From assembly GCF_042186555.1 (NCBI RefSeq), contig NC_133324.1:221141145-221205144 (forward strand): DNA of 64,000 bases. The letters run 5' to 3'. The DNA comes from Aquarana catesbeiana (lineage: Eukaryota > Chordata > Amphibia > Anura > Ranidae). Below the pieces are notes generated by a model, which worked only from the letters and a program-made list of their open reading frames with translations, searched no databases and was not told the DNA's origin. The position numbers and the translations under genes were made by a program. This document shows, piece by piece, positions 33,453 through 44,315 of the stretch; the first letter of the stretch is position 1; every line of letters begins with the position of its first letter.

Positions 33453-33660
33453 TTTCACAAAAGTGAGTACACTCCTCACATTTTTGTAAATATTTTATTA
33501 TATCTTTTCATGTGACAACACTGAAGAAATGTCACTTTGCTACAATGTAAAGTAGTGAGTGTACAGCTTGTATAATAGTGTAAATTTGCTGTCCCCTTAA
33601 AATAACTCAACACACAGCCATTAATGTCTAAACTGCTGGCAACAAAAGTCAGTACTATTC
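33453..33660 (-). mobile_element. Tc1 family A terminal fragment
   Basis: CACAAAAGTGAGTACACTCC through to GCTGGCAACAAAAGTCAGTA is the same terminal region as 819-1013 in inverse orientation, including the subterminal repeat. No transposase follows. Confidence 0.85.
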
Positions 33661-34577
33661 TGTACGCACACACCGATGCCCACATTCATGTGAAAGTCAA
33701 CATTAGGGCGAAGCCCCAGCTTAAAGGTGAGCCATTTACTGTCTGCAGCTGTGTAACAACATATAGATTACTTCTGTGGAAACCTCTGTCCCATGGCGCT
33801 GCACACTTGGTCTTCTGATTGTACCATTTAGAGGGGGATACTGCAGAGCCCATGTCCCTTTCCATCAGTCCAGCTTTCCTTTGCCACCTCACTCCCGGTG
33901 ACAGAATGGAGTCCCATTATGCACTAAGAGCAGACCTCATGCGTGCACTTTTTTAACTCCTTCAGTTCTCATATACCAGTAGCTCGGTTCATGGGGTCTC
34001 TGTACCAAGGGTTCAGTCCTGACGGCTTTTGGGGAACCGACTGTCAGAATATCGACCCCCTCACTACATGCCTGATAGCACTCTTCACTGTCTGAATGCT
34101 ATTACATTCCCACCAGTTCATGGTTACCTGTAGCAACTACATTCCTCCTGCAAAAACTTTCACAGAGTTAAACTGTCATGGTTGTCTTCTGTTCTTATTC
34201 TTCGCCCTGAATGGGTTTTACAGGCCCTGTTCTTTTGATACACCATGTACCTTCATGCACCCCTTCAGATAACTTTAGACCAGGCTTGAAGCAGGTGATA
34301 AACTTTACTGGACCTTTTCAACAATACAGTCTAACAATGTTAAATCACAGTTTCTCTCTAATTAACTCCCAGTTATCTGGTGCATACCGTCCTCAAGGTG
34401 GAAGTCCATAGGTGGTAGAGTTCAGGTTAGACAGTTCCCATCAGTGTGATCCCAAAGTTGCTGGCAAATACATCTTTTGGCTTGACCACCCCATTATTCT
34501 CATACAGGCTGCCCTTTTGGACTAAACCCTCCCACTATTTATTTAAAGCCCAGAAAAGCCCAGGAAAACACAGAGTA
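33661..34577. other. No gene recognised
   Basis: Unclassified sequence. AAAGCCCAGAAAAGCCCAGG near 34543 gives it an LTR-like look, but no ends or domains support this. Confidence 0.3.
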
Positions 34578-34986
34578 ATGCCGCGTACACACGGTCGGAC
34601 TTTACGGCGGACTTTGCCCGGCGGATTTTTCGACGTACTTTCCGACGGACTTTGTGAATGAACGGACTTGCCTACACACAATCCACCAAAGTCCGTCGAA
34701 TTCGTACGTGATGACGTACGACCGGACTAAAACAAGGAAGTTCATAGCCAGTAGCCAATAGCTGCCCTAGCGTGCCTTTTTGTCCGTCGAACTAGCATAC
34801 AGACGAGCGGACTTTTCGACCGGACTCGATTTCAACGGATAAATTTTAAACAAGTTTAAAATCTAAGTCCGTCCAACTTTTGAGAAAACAAAGTCCGCTG
34901 GAGCCCACACACATCGAATTGTCCGACGAAATCCAGTCCGCCGGGCAAAGTCCGCCGTAAAGTCCGCTCGTGTGTACGCGGCATTA
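34578..34986 (+). mobile_element. MITE family M, copy 1
   Basis: Inverted ends ATGCCGCGTACACACGG and, on the other side, TGTGTACGCGGCAT, flanked by TA on both sides. Many internal GTCCG and CGGAC motifs. Related copies are at 44316-44719 and, more diverged, 51946-52384. Non-coding. Confidence 0.8.
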
Positions 34987-35960
34987 GATTAACCCCTTCC
35001 CACTCGGCTAGCCTGCAAAACTTATACCGCCTTAATCCAAACACTTATAAGCACCTACTTATACATTGACATTGATTTAAAGCACCTGTGCAAGGTAAAG
35101 TAAATTCTGAAAACCTGACCCACTGGGAATACTTGAAGATTAAAGTTGGGAACCATTGCAATAGAGGAAAAATCTATTTAATTTGCATACCCAGATTTTA
35201 ACTAATAAAAGAAGTTGTGACATCATTACTGCGCTGCACATAGCCTAGGCAGAGAGCAGAGATGTGGGTGGGACCCAGTAGGTCATCCCACTTCAGGAAA
35301 CCTGGAGAAATGTACATGAGGTGGATACAAAACCTGTCACTCTGCTAAATGAGAGAGAGCAGCAGTGTCCAGTTAGCATTACAACCTTTGAACCAAAGCA
35401 GGAGTTGTTTCATGCAGAATTACTGCTCAGATCTGGAGGAAATTCACAAAGGATACAAACACATATGTAAGAATACACACAGCTCCTGCATTTAGACAGT
35501 ATACGTGTAACCCAGATTTTATCTTTTAAACATATCCAGACTCCAGAACAGAAATTTGCTATATTACAGTTTACCAATCTAAAGAGATAGATCTATCTCT
35601 AGATTATTTTTATCAGGCTATTTTTCTTTATTTTCACCTGCTGATCTTATTTTCTTGTCCTAGAATGACAACACTCACTTGCCGCACTGTATCAATAGAG
35701 GAGAAAAGTTGTCACCTTGCCCCCTACAAACACATCCTTCATTCCTCATCTGTGTTACATAGGAATGTGGTGTTCAATGAGAAGGCTGATAACCACTTGA
35801 CCTTCAAAAGATTTTGCGCCTTTTATGGCCATTTTTTTCTATTTAGTACTGCACTATTTTACCTGGTAATTGCGTGGTCAAGGGAAAGTAGGGGGTAGCC
35901 CCTGGAAGTCGCGCATATAACGTGTCTTAGAGAGATGAATGGAGTGGCAACCTCAGCCTG
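34987..35960. other. No gene recognised
   Basis: No repeat or frame stands out in this kilobase. Confidence 0.35.
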
Positions 35961-35969
35961 GACTCCGAC

Positions 35970-36025
35970 CTGGCCATGCCCCCAACACATTTCACTCCGC
36001 CCCCGGAGCTTAGTCATGGGGATAG
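35970..36025 (-). ncRNA. Hammerhead-like hairpin, isolated copy
   Basis: On the minus strand: CCATGACTAAGCTCCGGGGG then CGGAGTGAAATGTGTTGGGG. A five-bp stem (CTCCG/CGGAG) is followed by GAAA and then a GT-rich turn before GGGG that could pair with the CCCC before ATGACTA. The layout matches 53325-53362, but the CUGAUGA core is not conserved here. It may be a decayed PLE untranslated region. Confidence 0.25.
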
Positions 36026-36480
36026 AGAACCATGTGTATGGGGAGTATTTGGGCATCATCGGTAGTCACTCATTAGGTGCAGAGAGGCAGCAGATGTGTG
36101 TGATTCATTGTGATTGGTATTCGCATGAAGGAATGGATCTACCAGTGCAATTTCACCTAAAGTACTACTCTCTATGCAATGCATGGCATTATAAGTGCAA
36201 GAATAAAATATTTGAGTGACAATACTCCCAAATAGGGCTAAAAAGCAAAAAAAAAACAAAAAAAAACTTTATGAATGTGTATGTAAGTAGAATAGGCTAT
36301 ATTATATTTTTTGATTTATTCATGATTAAAATTATATTTGCAAAAAAAAAAAATTGTTTTTATTATTGTCTATGATTTCATATAGAAAAGAAAAGGGGGA
36401 AATTAATTCCCTAAAAGTTCCAAAAAACACTCAAAGTTGTACAGAAATTATCATATATTAATACTGTACATAAAAGTACG
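36026..36480. other. No gene recognised
   Basis: AT-rich sequence with A and T runs; ends at a TTAA. Confidence 0.35.
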
Positions 36481-36484
36481 TTAA

Positions 36485-37392
36485 AGTGAATGTAAACCCA
36501 ATTCATGAAGTTTGAGCTGGCCACATATATCTGCCCTGTTTTCTTATCTCTCTCCAAAGCACTGTGGCTTTCTCCTGCTCCGTAGCTCTGTTATCAGCCT
36601 GATAACTTCTGACAAGTTCTCTGACACAGGAGAAAGCAGCTGAAAATTTGTGTCATGGGAGGTAGCTATGAATAGATTAGCAGACAGCTTGACTTGTCAG
36701 AGCACAGCTCTGGACATTCTTTCCTTCCTTTGCCTATTGTCAGGGCTGGGCTGAGCCCTTCCTTCTCTGAGCTGGCTGCTCAGCTGTTGGCTAATTGTCA
36801 GCTTCCATCTCTCTCCACAGTTATTCAGCTGTTGATGATATCCTGTTCATCAGTCCTGACTACTGAAGCCGTCCAGTCCAGAAGAGCTCTCCCTTCGCCT
36901 TGGTCAACATCACAAGAAACATCTCCTGCTTTCCTGTTTAAAGACTGGCTTTGCTGACATCCCTTCTGGCTCCGGATGCTGCTTGCTGTTCCATTACTTT
37001 GATCCCTGACTTCTGGCTTGGCTGACTATCCATTCTGGTTACTGAACTTTGGCTATGTTTTGACTATGTTTGTTCTTTTTACTTTTATTATTAAACAAGT
37101 GTGATTTAACTGTACTTCTGTCTCGGTCTGATTTCATGGTTTCTGATACCTATGTGGAATAGTGGTGTGTGCCTTTCCTCCAATCAGCTGTCTTGGCTGT
37201 ATGCCAATAATCCACTACCAGTGCTGAACAGGAAGAGAAAAATCTATAACACGATGTGCACTTACTCTCTAAAAGATATAGACAGCTGAAGACAGCAGAT
37301 ATACATGTAAAACTTATGTAGGGAGATTTGTTTCATCCCTGTGTATCATCTAAGGCTGTTCACTTCACTGGGTATATGTGAGGGTTTACATC
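36485..37392 (+). mobile_element. T2/Kolobok-like MITE split by a solo LTR
   Basis: The left end AGTGAATGTAAACCC adjoins TTAA at 36481-36484. The right part near 37385 reads GTGAGGGTTTACATC, the inverse of that end, but its last bases and TTAA are missing where the minus-strand PLE joins. The solo LTR at 36738-37148 divides it. Confidence 0.65.
36738..37148 (+). repeat. Solo LTR, gypsy-type, with 5-bp target duplication
   Basis: Starts TGTCAGGGCTGGG and ends TTTCTGATA. The same five bases, CCTAT, lie on each side (36733-36737 and 37149-37153). It includes a polyadenylation-like ATTATTAAACAAGTG near 37090 and TTCTGTCTCGGTCTG near 37115. No internal retrotransposon sequence is left, so it arose by LTR-LTR recombination. 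Confidence 0.85.
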
Positions 37393-37429
37393 TGGTACTT
37401 GAATAGAAGAAGCAAGTCAGTATATTAAT

Positions 37430-37975
37430 GTATTGATGATTATGGCACTGTTAATGAGACACTCATTCGTAGTAGTGGGTAATGTCCCACTTGTAGTTTA
37501 AGGCTTTGGGAATTCTTGTATCCATCCTAAAGATCCAATAGACCTCCCTTTTGCAAAGAAGGGAGAAGCGCTCTCCGTCACGAATAGGGCAATTGACTTT
37601 TTTAATTATTTGGACTTTAAAGGTTTGTATATCTCATTGGTGGAATTGGTTGAAATGTTTTGCTATGTTCATGTTTATGGTGGTTCTGATGTCTGACAGG
37701 TGATCTGTGATTCTGTCACTGAGGCATCTGGTGGTTCTGTCTATGTATTGGACTTTGCATGCAGTGCAGGTAATGATGTAGATTATATATTTCGTATGAC
37801 AATTAACTAATTGTTTGATGGTTAAAGAAAAATTGTTAGAGCATGAAGTTATAATATGGGGATCACCTATAAGGTTACAGGTGGAACACCTTGTAGAATT
37901 GAATTTAAACAATCCGGTGGTGTTTAACCAAGTATGAGTGGTTATATTGGAGGTATACATACTAGGGGAGATCAT
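37430..37975 (-). pseudogene. PLE GIY-YIG endonuclease remnant
   Basis: The frame at 37975-37634 has the Cys-rich lead-in CSTCNLIG, then YIIYIITCTACKVQYIDRTT, the GIY-YIG core with its Tyr pair, and LSDRITDHLSDIR with the Arg/His region. The conserved Gly after QY(V/I) is Asp here. Downstream (about 37560-37480), in a shifted frame, the typical closing tail with a Trp-Ile pair can be made out. Enzymes of this class nick target DNA for PLE insertion. Decayed. Confidence 0.7.
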
Positions 37976-38333
37976 GTTGCCTATTGTTCGTGTTTTTCTT
38001 GCAACATATATGATCCCTCCTCTTAAAATGGTTTTGTAGTTATCATCACGGTGTAAGATGGAAAGATGTCTTGTGATAATAAATTTTATTTATGAAAATT
38101 GAGAACTGTAATTAGTTGAAAACACTGGTTTGTTTGATGATCTAGTGTCTCGGGGGAACTATCAGTCAAGAGGTTGGTCCTGTCAAGGCTCCTAATTTGA
38201 CCTTATTGACCATCGATTTGCAGTACCCTCATTCACAGAGTCTCAGTTCAAGTAGACGTGCTTCTTTGCTATGCTCAGTTAGATTAGAGCAATTGCGTCT
38301 TATTTAAATTGGCCACGGGATATTGCTTTGATG

Positions 38334-38520
38334 CTATGGGGAGAGTGACAGCTGGTTGCATGCAAGAGAGTTCTTGGAGGTGGTTTTCCTGAATGAGCCT
38401 ACTTTGACAGTCTTATCCCGGATAGATCCTGATAGAGTAAGATCAAGAAAATTGGTTTCAGTCTGATGTTTCTCTGTAGTGAATTTTAAGTTCAAATCAT
38501 TTGTGTTGAGATAGCCCAAG
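38334..38520 (-). pseudogene. PLE reverse transcriptase, carboxy fragment
   Basis: Encodes FLGYLNTNDLNLKFTTEKHQ then NFLDLTLSGSI and FRKTTSKNSLACN, the PLE block after the YxDD box (LN.N...LKFT, FLDL, KPT..N.LL). The catalytic core lies upstream and is missing. Confidence 0.75.
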
Positions 38521-38529
38521 AACACAAAT

Positions 38530-38944
38530 GCGTGGTAATGCGGCACTGTACTCAAACTAAATTGATATAATTTTTTTCCACACAAATATAGCATTCTGTT
38601 GGTGGTATTGGATCACCACTGGGTTTTTTATTTTTTGCAAAATAAACAAAAAAAGATTGAGAATTTTGAAAAGTGTTTTTTTTTTTTTTACCTTTTGCTA
38701 AAAAACATATCCAATAAAAAATGTAAAAAAAATCAAATTTATTCATAAATTTTGGTCAAAATGTATTCTGCTACATACCTTTGATAAAAAAAGTGTATAT
38801 TGATTGGTTTACATGAAAGTTATAGCGCCTACAAACGATGGTGTGTATATATATATATATATATATACTGGAATATGTATTTTATACTACCAATGGTGAT
38901 GACATCACCAGTGACATTAATACAGTGATCAATAATAATAGTAT
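38530..38944 (-). mobile_element. Family K repeat, left half of a copy split by an ERV
   Basis: Shares ATTGATTGGTTTACATGAAAG and GTTATAGCGCC with 15474-16396 and runs to CAATAATAATAGTAT at 38944. The rest of the same copy resumes at 56643. A TA microsatellite is at 38846-38870. Confidence 0.8.
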
Positions 38945-39849
38945 TGTTATGGAATTTTATGAAGATGTATTTAATATGTATTGTCATAGTGTCTCCCAGT
39001 GTTAGTTTTCCCGCAGCCCACTCTAAAGAACTGACTGGGGCAGTCTGACACTGGTTGAGATCTGTTTGGTAGTGAAAAGCTCCTTGGGGGTAGAGAAGTG
39101 TTTGTAGAGTGGGGCTATGTCCGCCAGCGAAGGGCCCCTGTGCGATGCACAGAAAGATCGTCTGGGGGGATGTGTTCGCTCTGCAAAGACATTATCGGTT
39201 TGGCGGATGTACGCTCGTGTCACCCCTGATCAACACAATGTGCCTGATCAACACATTGGGGGTGCCGTGGCGTGCACCTGTAGATAATCTCCCATCCACA
39301 ATGGACGGTAGTATAGTCCGGGTATGCTTTGTTCTCTGAACAACGCAAAATAAGGATTCATGCCAAATGGTAAAAACAGAAATTTTTGGGTCATTGTGGT
39401 CAGGAGCAGCATTCATGATCTCAAGCTTCCTGTATGTAGCTGAAGATAGCTTACAGAGACAGGGGGTGGGAGATCGTACATGCTGCCCCCGCTCAGACAT
39501 GCCCATAAGACTCCCCTAATCATTATTCATTGGTTGTTGTATAAACTCATCCTATTGGAAGGATTTCCTGTGTTGACATTCATATCCTGTGAGGTATTTT
39601 CCATGGAGGAAGAGATTGGCTGTTGGGGCGATCGCTTCCTGTTTGTCATTTGCTTTTGTTGTTTTTGAATAAAAGACCCAGTGCGGTGCTCGGTGGAGGG
39701 CAGTCGTGCTGAGATGAGGACGTAAGCTGTGGTCATGTCTGTTTACTTAGAGATCTGCGGAAAATAGACATATAGTTAAGATGCACTATACCATTAGACG
39801 AAATGGGCGCTTATTAGCTCAAAAGAGTATGGTGGATTTTTCCACAACA
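38945..39849 (+). repeat. ERV 5' LTR, 905 bp
   Basis: Matches the 3' LTR at both ends, but holds an extra block of about 475 bp (roughly 39019-39494) absent from the 3' LTR. An AATAAA signal is at 39667-39672 in TTTTTGAATAAAAGACCC. A tRNA primer site is not certain; TGGCGGGCCAG at 39855 is the only TGG-starting candidate close by. Confidence 0.85.
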
Positions 39850-40188
39850 GTTCATTGGCGGGCCAGAAATATTATGGAGTGAACGGGGCCTCTTTGGCAT
39901 CGGATAGAGAGGAGGGAGAGAATGGATCCACGTTTTCTCTGTCCGATGCGTTAGCGAGGTTCTGCTTTGCAATGCTTTGCAAAAGATCAATTTTTTCTTT
40001 CTTTTTTTGTCTTTTGGTATAATGGTACTTGGGATTTTGATCGTATGTTTGTTGTGTATGATTTGTCAGTATTGATTGGGATATTTGCCTCTGCTATGGG
40101 GGCCCATTCAATGCAACCTGGAATGTGTGTTTGTGTGTGTGTGTGTGTGTGACTGAGCAGTTTGTTTAAGTAACTGATTATTGAATTT
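39850..40188 (+). other. ERV leader with TG microsatellite
   Basis: No gag frame is visible. A TG repeat spans 40123-40152. The CR1 insertion follows directly. Confidence 0.45.
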
Positions 40189-41182
40189 GTTTTGAAACTG
40201 CTGGGACCAATCCTATTTAATTTGTTCATAAACGATCTGGAGGATGGGATAAACAGTTCAATCTCTGTATTTGCAGACGATACTAAGCTAAGCAGGGCAA
40301 TAACTTCTCCGCAGGACGTGGAAACCTTGCAAAAAGACCTGAACAAATTAATGGGGTGGGCGACTACATGGCAAATGAGGTTCAATGTAGAAAAATGTAA
40401 AATAATGCATTTGGGTGGCAAAAATATGAATGCATTCTATACGCTGGGGGGAGAACCTCTGGGGGAATCTAGGATGGAAAAGGACCTGGGGGTCCTAGTG
40501 GATGATAGGCTCAGCAATGGCAGGCAATGCCAAGCTGCTGCTAACAAAGCAAACAGAATATTGGCATGCATTAAAAGGGGGATCAACTCCAGAGATAAAA
40601 CGATAATTCTCCCGCTCTACAAGACTCTGGTCCGGCCGCACCTAGAGTATGCGGTCCAGTTCTGGGCACCAGTCCTCAGGAAGGATGTACTGGAAATGGA
40701 GCGAGTTCAAAGAAGGGCAACAAAGCTAATAAAGGGTCTGGAGGATCTTAGTTATGAGGAAAGGTTGCGAGCACTGAACTTATTCTCTCTGGAGAGGAGA
40801 CGCTTGAGAGGGGATATGATTTCAATTTACAAATACCGGACTGGTGACCCCTCAATAGGGATAAAACTTTTTCGCAGAAGAGAGTTTACCAAGACTCGTG
40901 GCCACTCATTAAAATTAGAAGAAAAGAGGTTTAATCTTAAACTACGTAGAGGGTTCTTTACTGTAAGAGCGGCAAGGATGTGGAATTCCCTTCCACAGGC
41001 GGTGGTCTCAGCGGGGAGCATTGATAGCTTCAAGAAACTATTAGATAAGCACCTGAATGACCACAACATACAGGGATATACAATGCAATACTGACACATA
41101 ATCACACACATAGGTTGGACTTGATGGACTTGTGTCTTTTTTCAACCTCACCTACTATGTAACTATGTAACTATGTAACTAC
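40189..41182 (+). mobile_element. CR1 LINE, 5' truncated
   Basis: Contains the carboxy half of the reverse transcriptase (40192-41094), then a 3' untranslated stretch with GGTTGGACTTGATGGAC, the signature of CR1 ends, and a terminal (ACTATGTA)n repeat at 41153-41182 in place of poly(A). Truncation within the RT is typical of CR1 copies. It lies inside the ERV. Confidence 0.9.
40192..41094 (+). pseudogene. CR1 reverse transcriptase, carboxy fragment (300 codons open)
   Basis: Uninterrupted frame. It begins within RT motif 4 (LLGPILFNLFINDLED), keeps the catalytic box VFADDTKL, the MRFNVEKCKIMHLG block, EKDLGVLVDDRLS, the LVRPHLEYAVQFWAP thumb motif and RRLRGDMISIYKY, and ends with TRGHSLKLEEKRFN, WNSLP and FKKLLDKHL. 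The ATG is internal, so this is a fragment and not a complete gene. The absence of stops suggests a relatively recent insertion compared with its neighbours. A close relative is on the minus strand at 57561-59515. Confidence 0.85.
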
Positions 41183-41235
41183 CATGTGGCTGAGCGGGGG
41201 AGGGAGGGGTTCGGCCAGGCATGGCTGTTCCATCG

Positions 41236-41940
41236 TGTAAAAATGTGTAGCGTTTATTCAACCTTGTGAAAAAATTGTTTTAGTGTAACCATTAAAGGTA
41301 ATGCTAGATTGGTATTGTATGTGTAGAGTAAAAACCACAATACAAGTGTTAGAAAGTATCCCAATGTGCAAACAATGCATATAAGGTATATAAAGGTCTA
41401 ACTCACTGTAAAAGTGACACGTGTAAACAAACAACACAATATATAGAAAATACCTTATTAAAAAATACCATAAATATTGAAAATACCTTATTAAAAAATA
41501 CCATAAATATTAAGTGATTATAGGTGAAATGAATAATGGTGCCACAATAAGAATGATTAAATACTGATAGTACCACAATAAATAAAATTAAATAATTAAC
41601 AATGTGGATACGGTGCCAATAGTGACATAACTGGTAATCAAAACTCAAAATGCTTAATGAGAGGCAAAGTCCAAAGTATAACTGGCACATATATTTATAT
41701 TAAAATCAGCAGAATCCAAGGATAAAAGGAAAAAATCCAAGGTACATTTGTGCAGATATCCACCAGGCATGAACACTCCAAAGGGACTGATATATTAAGT
41801 GAGCCACCACCAATGAACAGATGTCGATGACTTGGAGAGGCTTATACCGCCCAAGTCATAAAGGCTATATGTCAGCTGGTTTGGAGGATACATCTGGCTG
41901 AACGGGCACAACGAATCCTGGATCAGATCAACAGCTCGAA
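41236..41940 (-). repeat. PLE inverted arm
   Basis: Inverse of 45045-45725. Landmarks are AGGCTTATACCGCCCAAGTC here and GACTTGGGCGGTATAAGCCT there, and ATTCAAAGTTTTG-type flanks with two AATACCTTATTAAAAAATAC units at 41449-41509. Small indels separate the arms. Confidence 0.9.
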
Positions 41941-42126
41941 TGAATGTGGAGTGGGATATAAATTCATTTATATAAATGTGTTCATTAATCAGTCTTTATA
42001 GGAATGCTTTTTGTTTATTGTTTTAGTTATCTATTATACACTTTTTATTTTATATTTTATTTTTTATTAAAAAAAAACTTTTTTTAAATAAATCTACATA
42101 TCTATATATGTTTACTTATCCACATA

Positions 42127-43720
42127 CAGTGGGGCAAAGTATTTAGTCAGCCACCAGTTGTGCAAGTTCTCCCACTTAAAAAGATGAGAGAGGCCTGTAA
42201 TTGTCATCATAGGTATAGCTCAACTATGAGAAACAAAATGTGGAAACAAATCCAGACAATCACATTGTCTGATTTTTGAAAGAATTTATTTGCAAATTAT
42301 GGTGGAAAAATAAGTATTTGGTCAATATCAAAAGTTCATCTCAATACTCTGTTATATATCCTTTGTTGGCAATGACAGAGGTCAAACATTTTCTATAAGT
42401 CTTCACAAGGTTGTCACACACTGTTGCAGGTATGTTGGCCCATTTCTCCATGCAGATCTCCTCTAGAGCAGTGATGTTTTGGGGCTGTCGCTAGGCAACA
42501 CGGACTTTCAACTCCCTCCAAAGGTTTTCTATGGGGTTGAGATCTGGAGACTGGCTAGGCCACTCCAGGACCTTGAAATGCTTCTTACGAAGCCACTCCT
42601 TCGTTGCCCAGGCAGTGTGTTTGGGATCATTGTCATGCTGAAAGACCCGGCCACGTTTCATCTTCAATGCCCTTGCTGATGGGAGGAGGTTTGCACTCAA
42701 AATCTCACGATAAATGGTCCTATTCATTCTTTTATGTACACGGATCAGTCGTCCTGTTCTCTTTGCAGAGAAACAGCCCCAAAGCATGATGTTGCCACCC
42801 CCATGCTTCACAGTAGGTATGGTGTTCTTTGGTTGCAACTCAGCATTCTCTCTCTCCAAACATGACGAGTTGTGTTTCTACCAAACAGTTCTACTTTGGT
42901 TTCATCTGACCATATGACATTCTCCCAATCCTCTTCTGGATCATCCAAATGCTCTCTAGCAAACCTCAGATGGGCCCGGACATGTACTGACTTAAGCAGG
43001 GGGACACTGCAGGATCTGAGTCCCTGCCGGTGTAGTGTGTTACTGATGGTAGCCTTTGTTACGTTGATCCCAGCTCTCTGAAGGTCATTCACTAGATCCC
43101 CCCGTGTGGTTCTGGGATTTTTGCTCACCGTTCTTGTGATCATTTTGACCCCACGGGGTGAGATCTTGCGTGGAGCCCCAGATCGAGGGAGATTATAAGT
43201 GGTTTTGTATGTCTTCCATTTTCTAATTATTGCTCCCACAGTTGATTTCTTCACATCAAGCTGCTTGCCTATTGCAGATTCAGTCTTCCCAGACTGGTGC
43301 AGTTCTACAATTTTGTTTCTGGTGTCCTTTGACAGCTCTTTGGTCTTCACCATAGTGGAGTTTGGAGTGTGACTGTTTGAGGTTGTGGACAGGTGTCTTT
43401 TATACTGATAACAACAAGTTCAAACAGGTGCCATTAATACAGGTAATGAGTGGAGGACAGAGGAGCCTCTTAAAGAAGAAGATACGGGTCTGTGACAGCC
43501 AGAAATCTTGCTTGTTTGTAGGTGACCAAATATTTATTTTCCACCATAATTTTCAAATTCTTTCAAAAATTAGACAATGTGATTGTCTGGATTTGTTTCC
43601 ACATTTTGTCTCTCATAGTTGAGGTATACATATGATGACAATTACAGGCCTCTCTCATCTTTTTAAGTGGGAGAACTTGCACAATTGGTGGCTGACTAAA
43701 TACTTTTTTTTGCCCCGCTG
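42127..43720 (-). mobile_element. Tc1/mariner element, near complete
   Basis: Both ends are present: CAGTGGGGCAAAGTATTTAG at the left and, inverted, CAGCGGGGCAAAAAAAAGTA at the right, with TA at 42125-42126 and 43721-43722. The inverted repeats continue for about 90 bp through GTGCAAGTTCTCCCACTTAA. The element is 1594 bp, the usual Tc1 length, and encodes the transposase described next. Removing it restores the PLE 3' region seen intact at 50514-50985. Confidence 0.95.
42341..43353 (-). pseudogene. Tc1 transposase, one frameshift and one stop
   Basis: Starts MVKTKELSKDTRNKIVELHQ at 43353. It has two helix-turn-helix units of the paired type (to about residue 110), then VIWSDETKVELFG with the first Asp. 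Near 42850 the frame shifts; the next block has HGGGNIMLWGCFS, the second Asp in HDNDPKHTA and the Glu in NPIENLWRELK, giving the DD34E triad. A TAG follows RVA near 42491, and the tail then continues to a natural stop at 42341. All catalytic residues are intact, so decay is slight. It acts by cut-and-paste at TA sites. Confidence 0.92.
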
Positions 43721-44315
43721 TATGACCATTTAGTGATCTTTTGTTTTATTTGGATTTATTATCTACTTACCCTTTGGGGATGTAGACATTTTAACTACTA
43801 TATCAACAAATAATTTCATGACGATGTAAGAATTTTATTATGGCAACATTTTACATGTAACTGATGACCCCACTTGGAAATTGATATATAAATATAAATT
43901 ATTCACATATATTAATTTCTTTCCGGTATCACCACCTAGTGGACCCTTTCGGTATCACCTGCAAACAGATTGTGTACCGTTTAGCATCCTGCCCACATGC
44001 TTTTTTTTTTGTGTTTGTGGTCCCGTTGTGAGGCCTGCTTTTTGTTCTGTTTCTGTGGATGGGAAACATGAGGCTATCCAAATAGGGTATTTTTGTTGCG
44101 ATCACTCAGTGTGATTGGGTTCCAGCTTGGCCTAGTTTTGTGGTCGCATCCATGTTGAGGCTTGGTTTAGCAGTCAGTAGGCTACGCCGCGACGTTCGTG
44201 GCGCAATGACATCACGAACGGCCGCCTCATGTGACCGCTTCCATAGTGAGGCTTGGTCTGTCTTCTGGCGGCCACGTTCCGACGCTCTGACGAAGTGACT
44301 TCATAACTCTGCCTT
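43721..44315 (+). repeat. PLE 3' region, copy 1
   Basis: ACCATTTAGTGATCTTTTG through GACGTTCGTGGCGCAATGAC matches 50695-50985. It contains about 190 bp (43868-44065) lacking in the second copy. 41930-42126 is the front part of this repeat. Confidence 0.85.

Larger units (their letters stand above)
37393..38530 (-). mobile_element. Penelope-like element, 5' truncated
   Basis: Minus-strand PLE holding the end of the reverse transcriptase (38520-38334) and a GIY-YIG endonuclease remnant (37975-37430). Its 3' end joins the broken T2-like MITE at 37392. On the other side it meets family K sequence at 38530. Protein identity to the PLE at 41236-50985 is low, so this is a different PLE lineage. Confidence 0.7.

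Noticed and set aside
43861..43890. CTGATGACCCCACTTGGAAA as a further hammerhead core
   Set aside because: The stem II of two base pairs shares its G with the GAAA, and no cleavage triplet or stem I partner follows.
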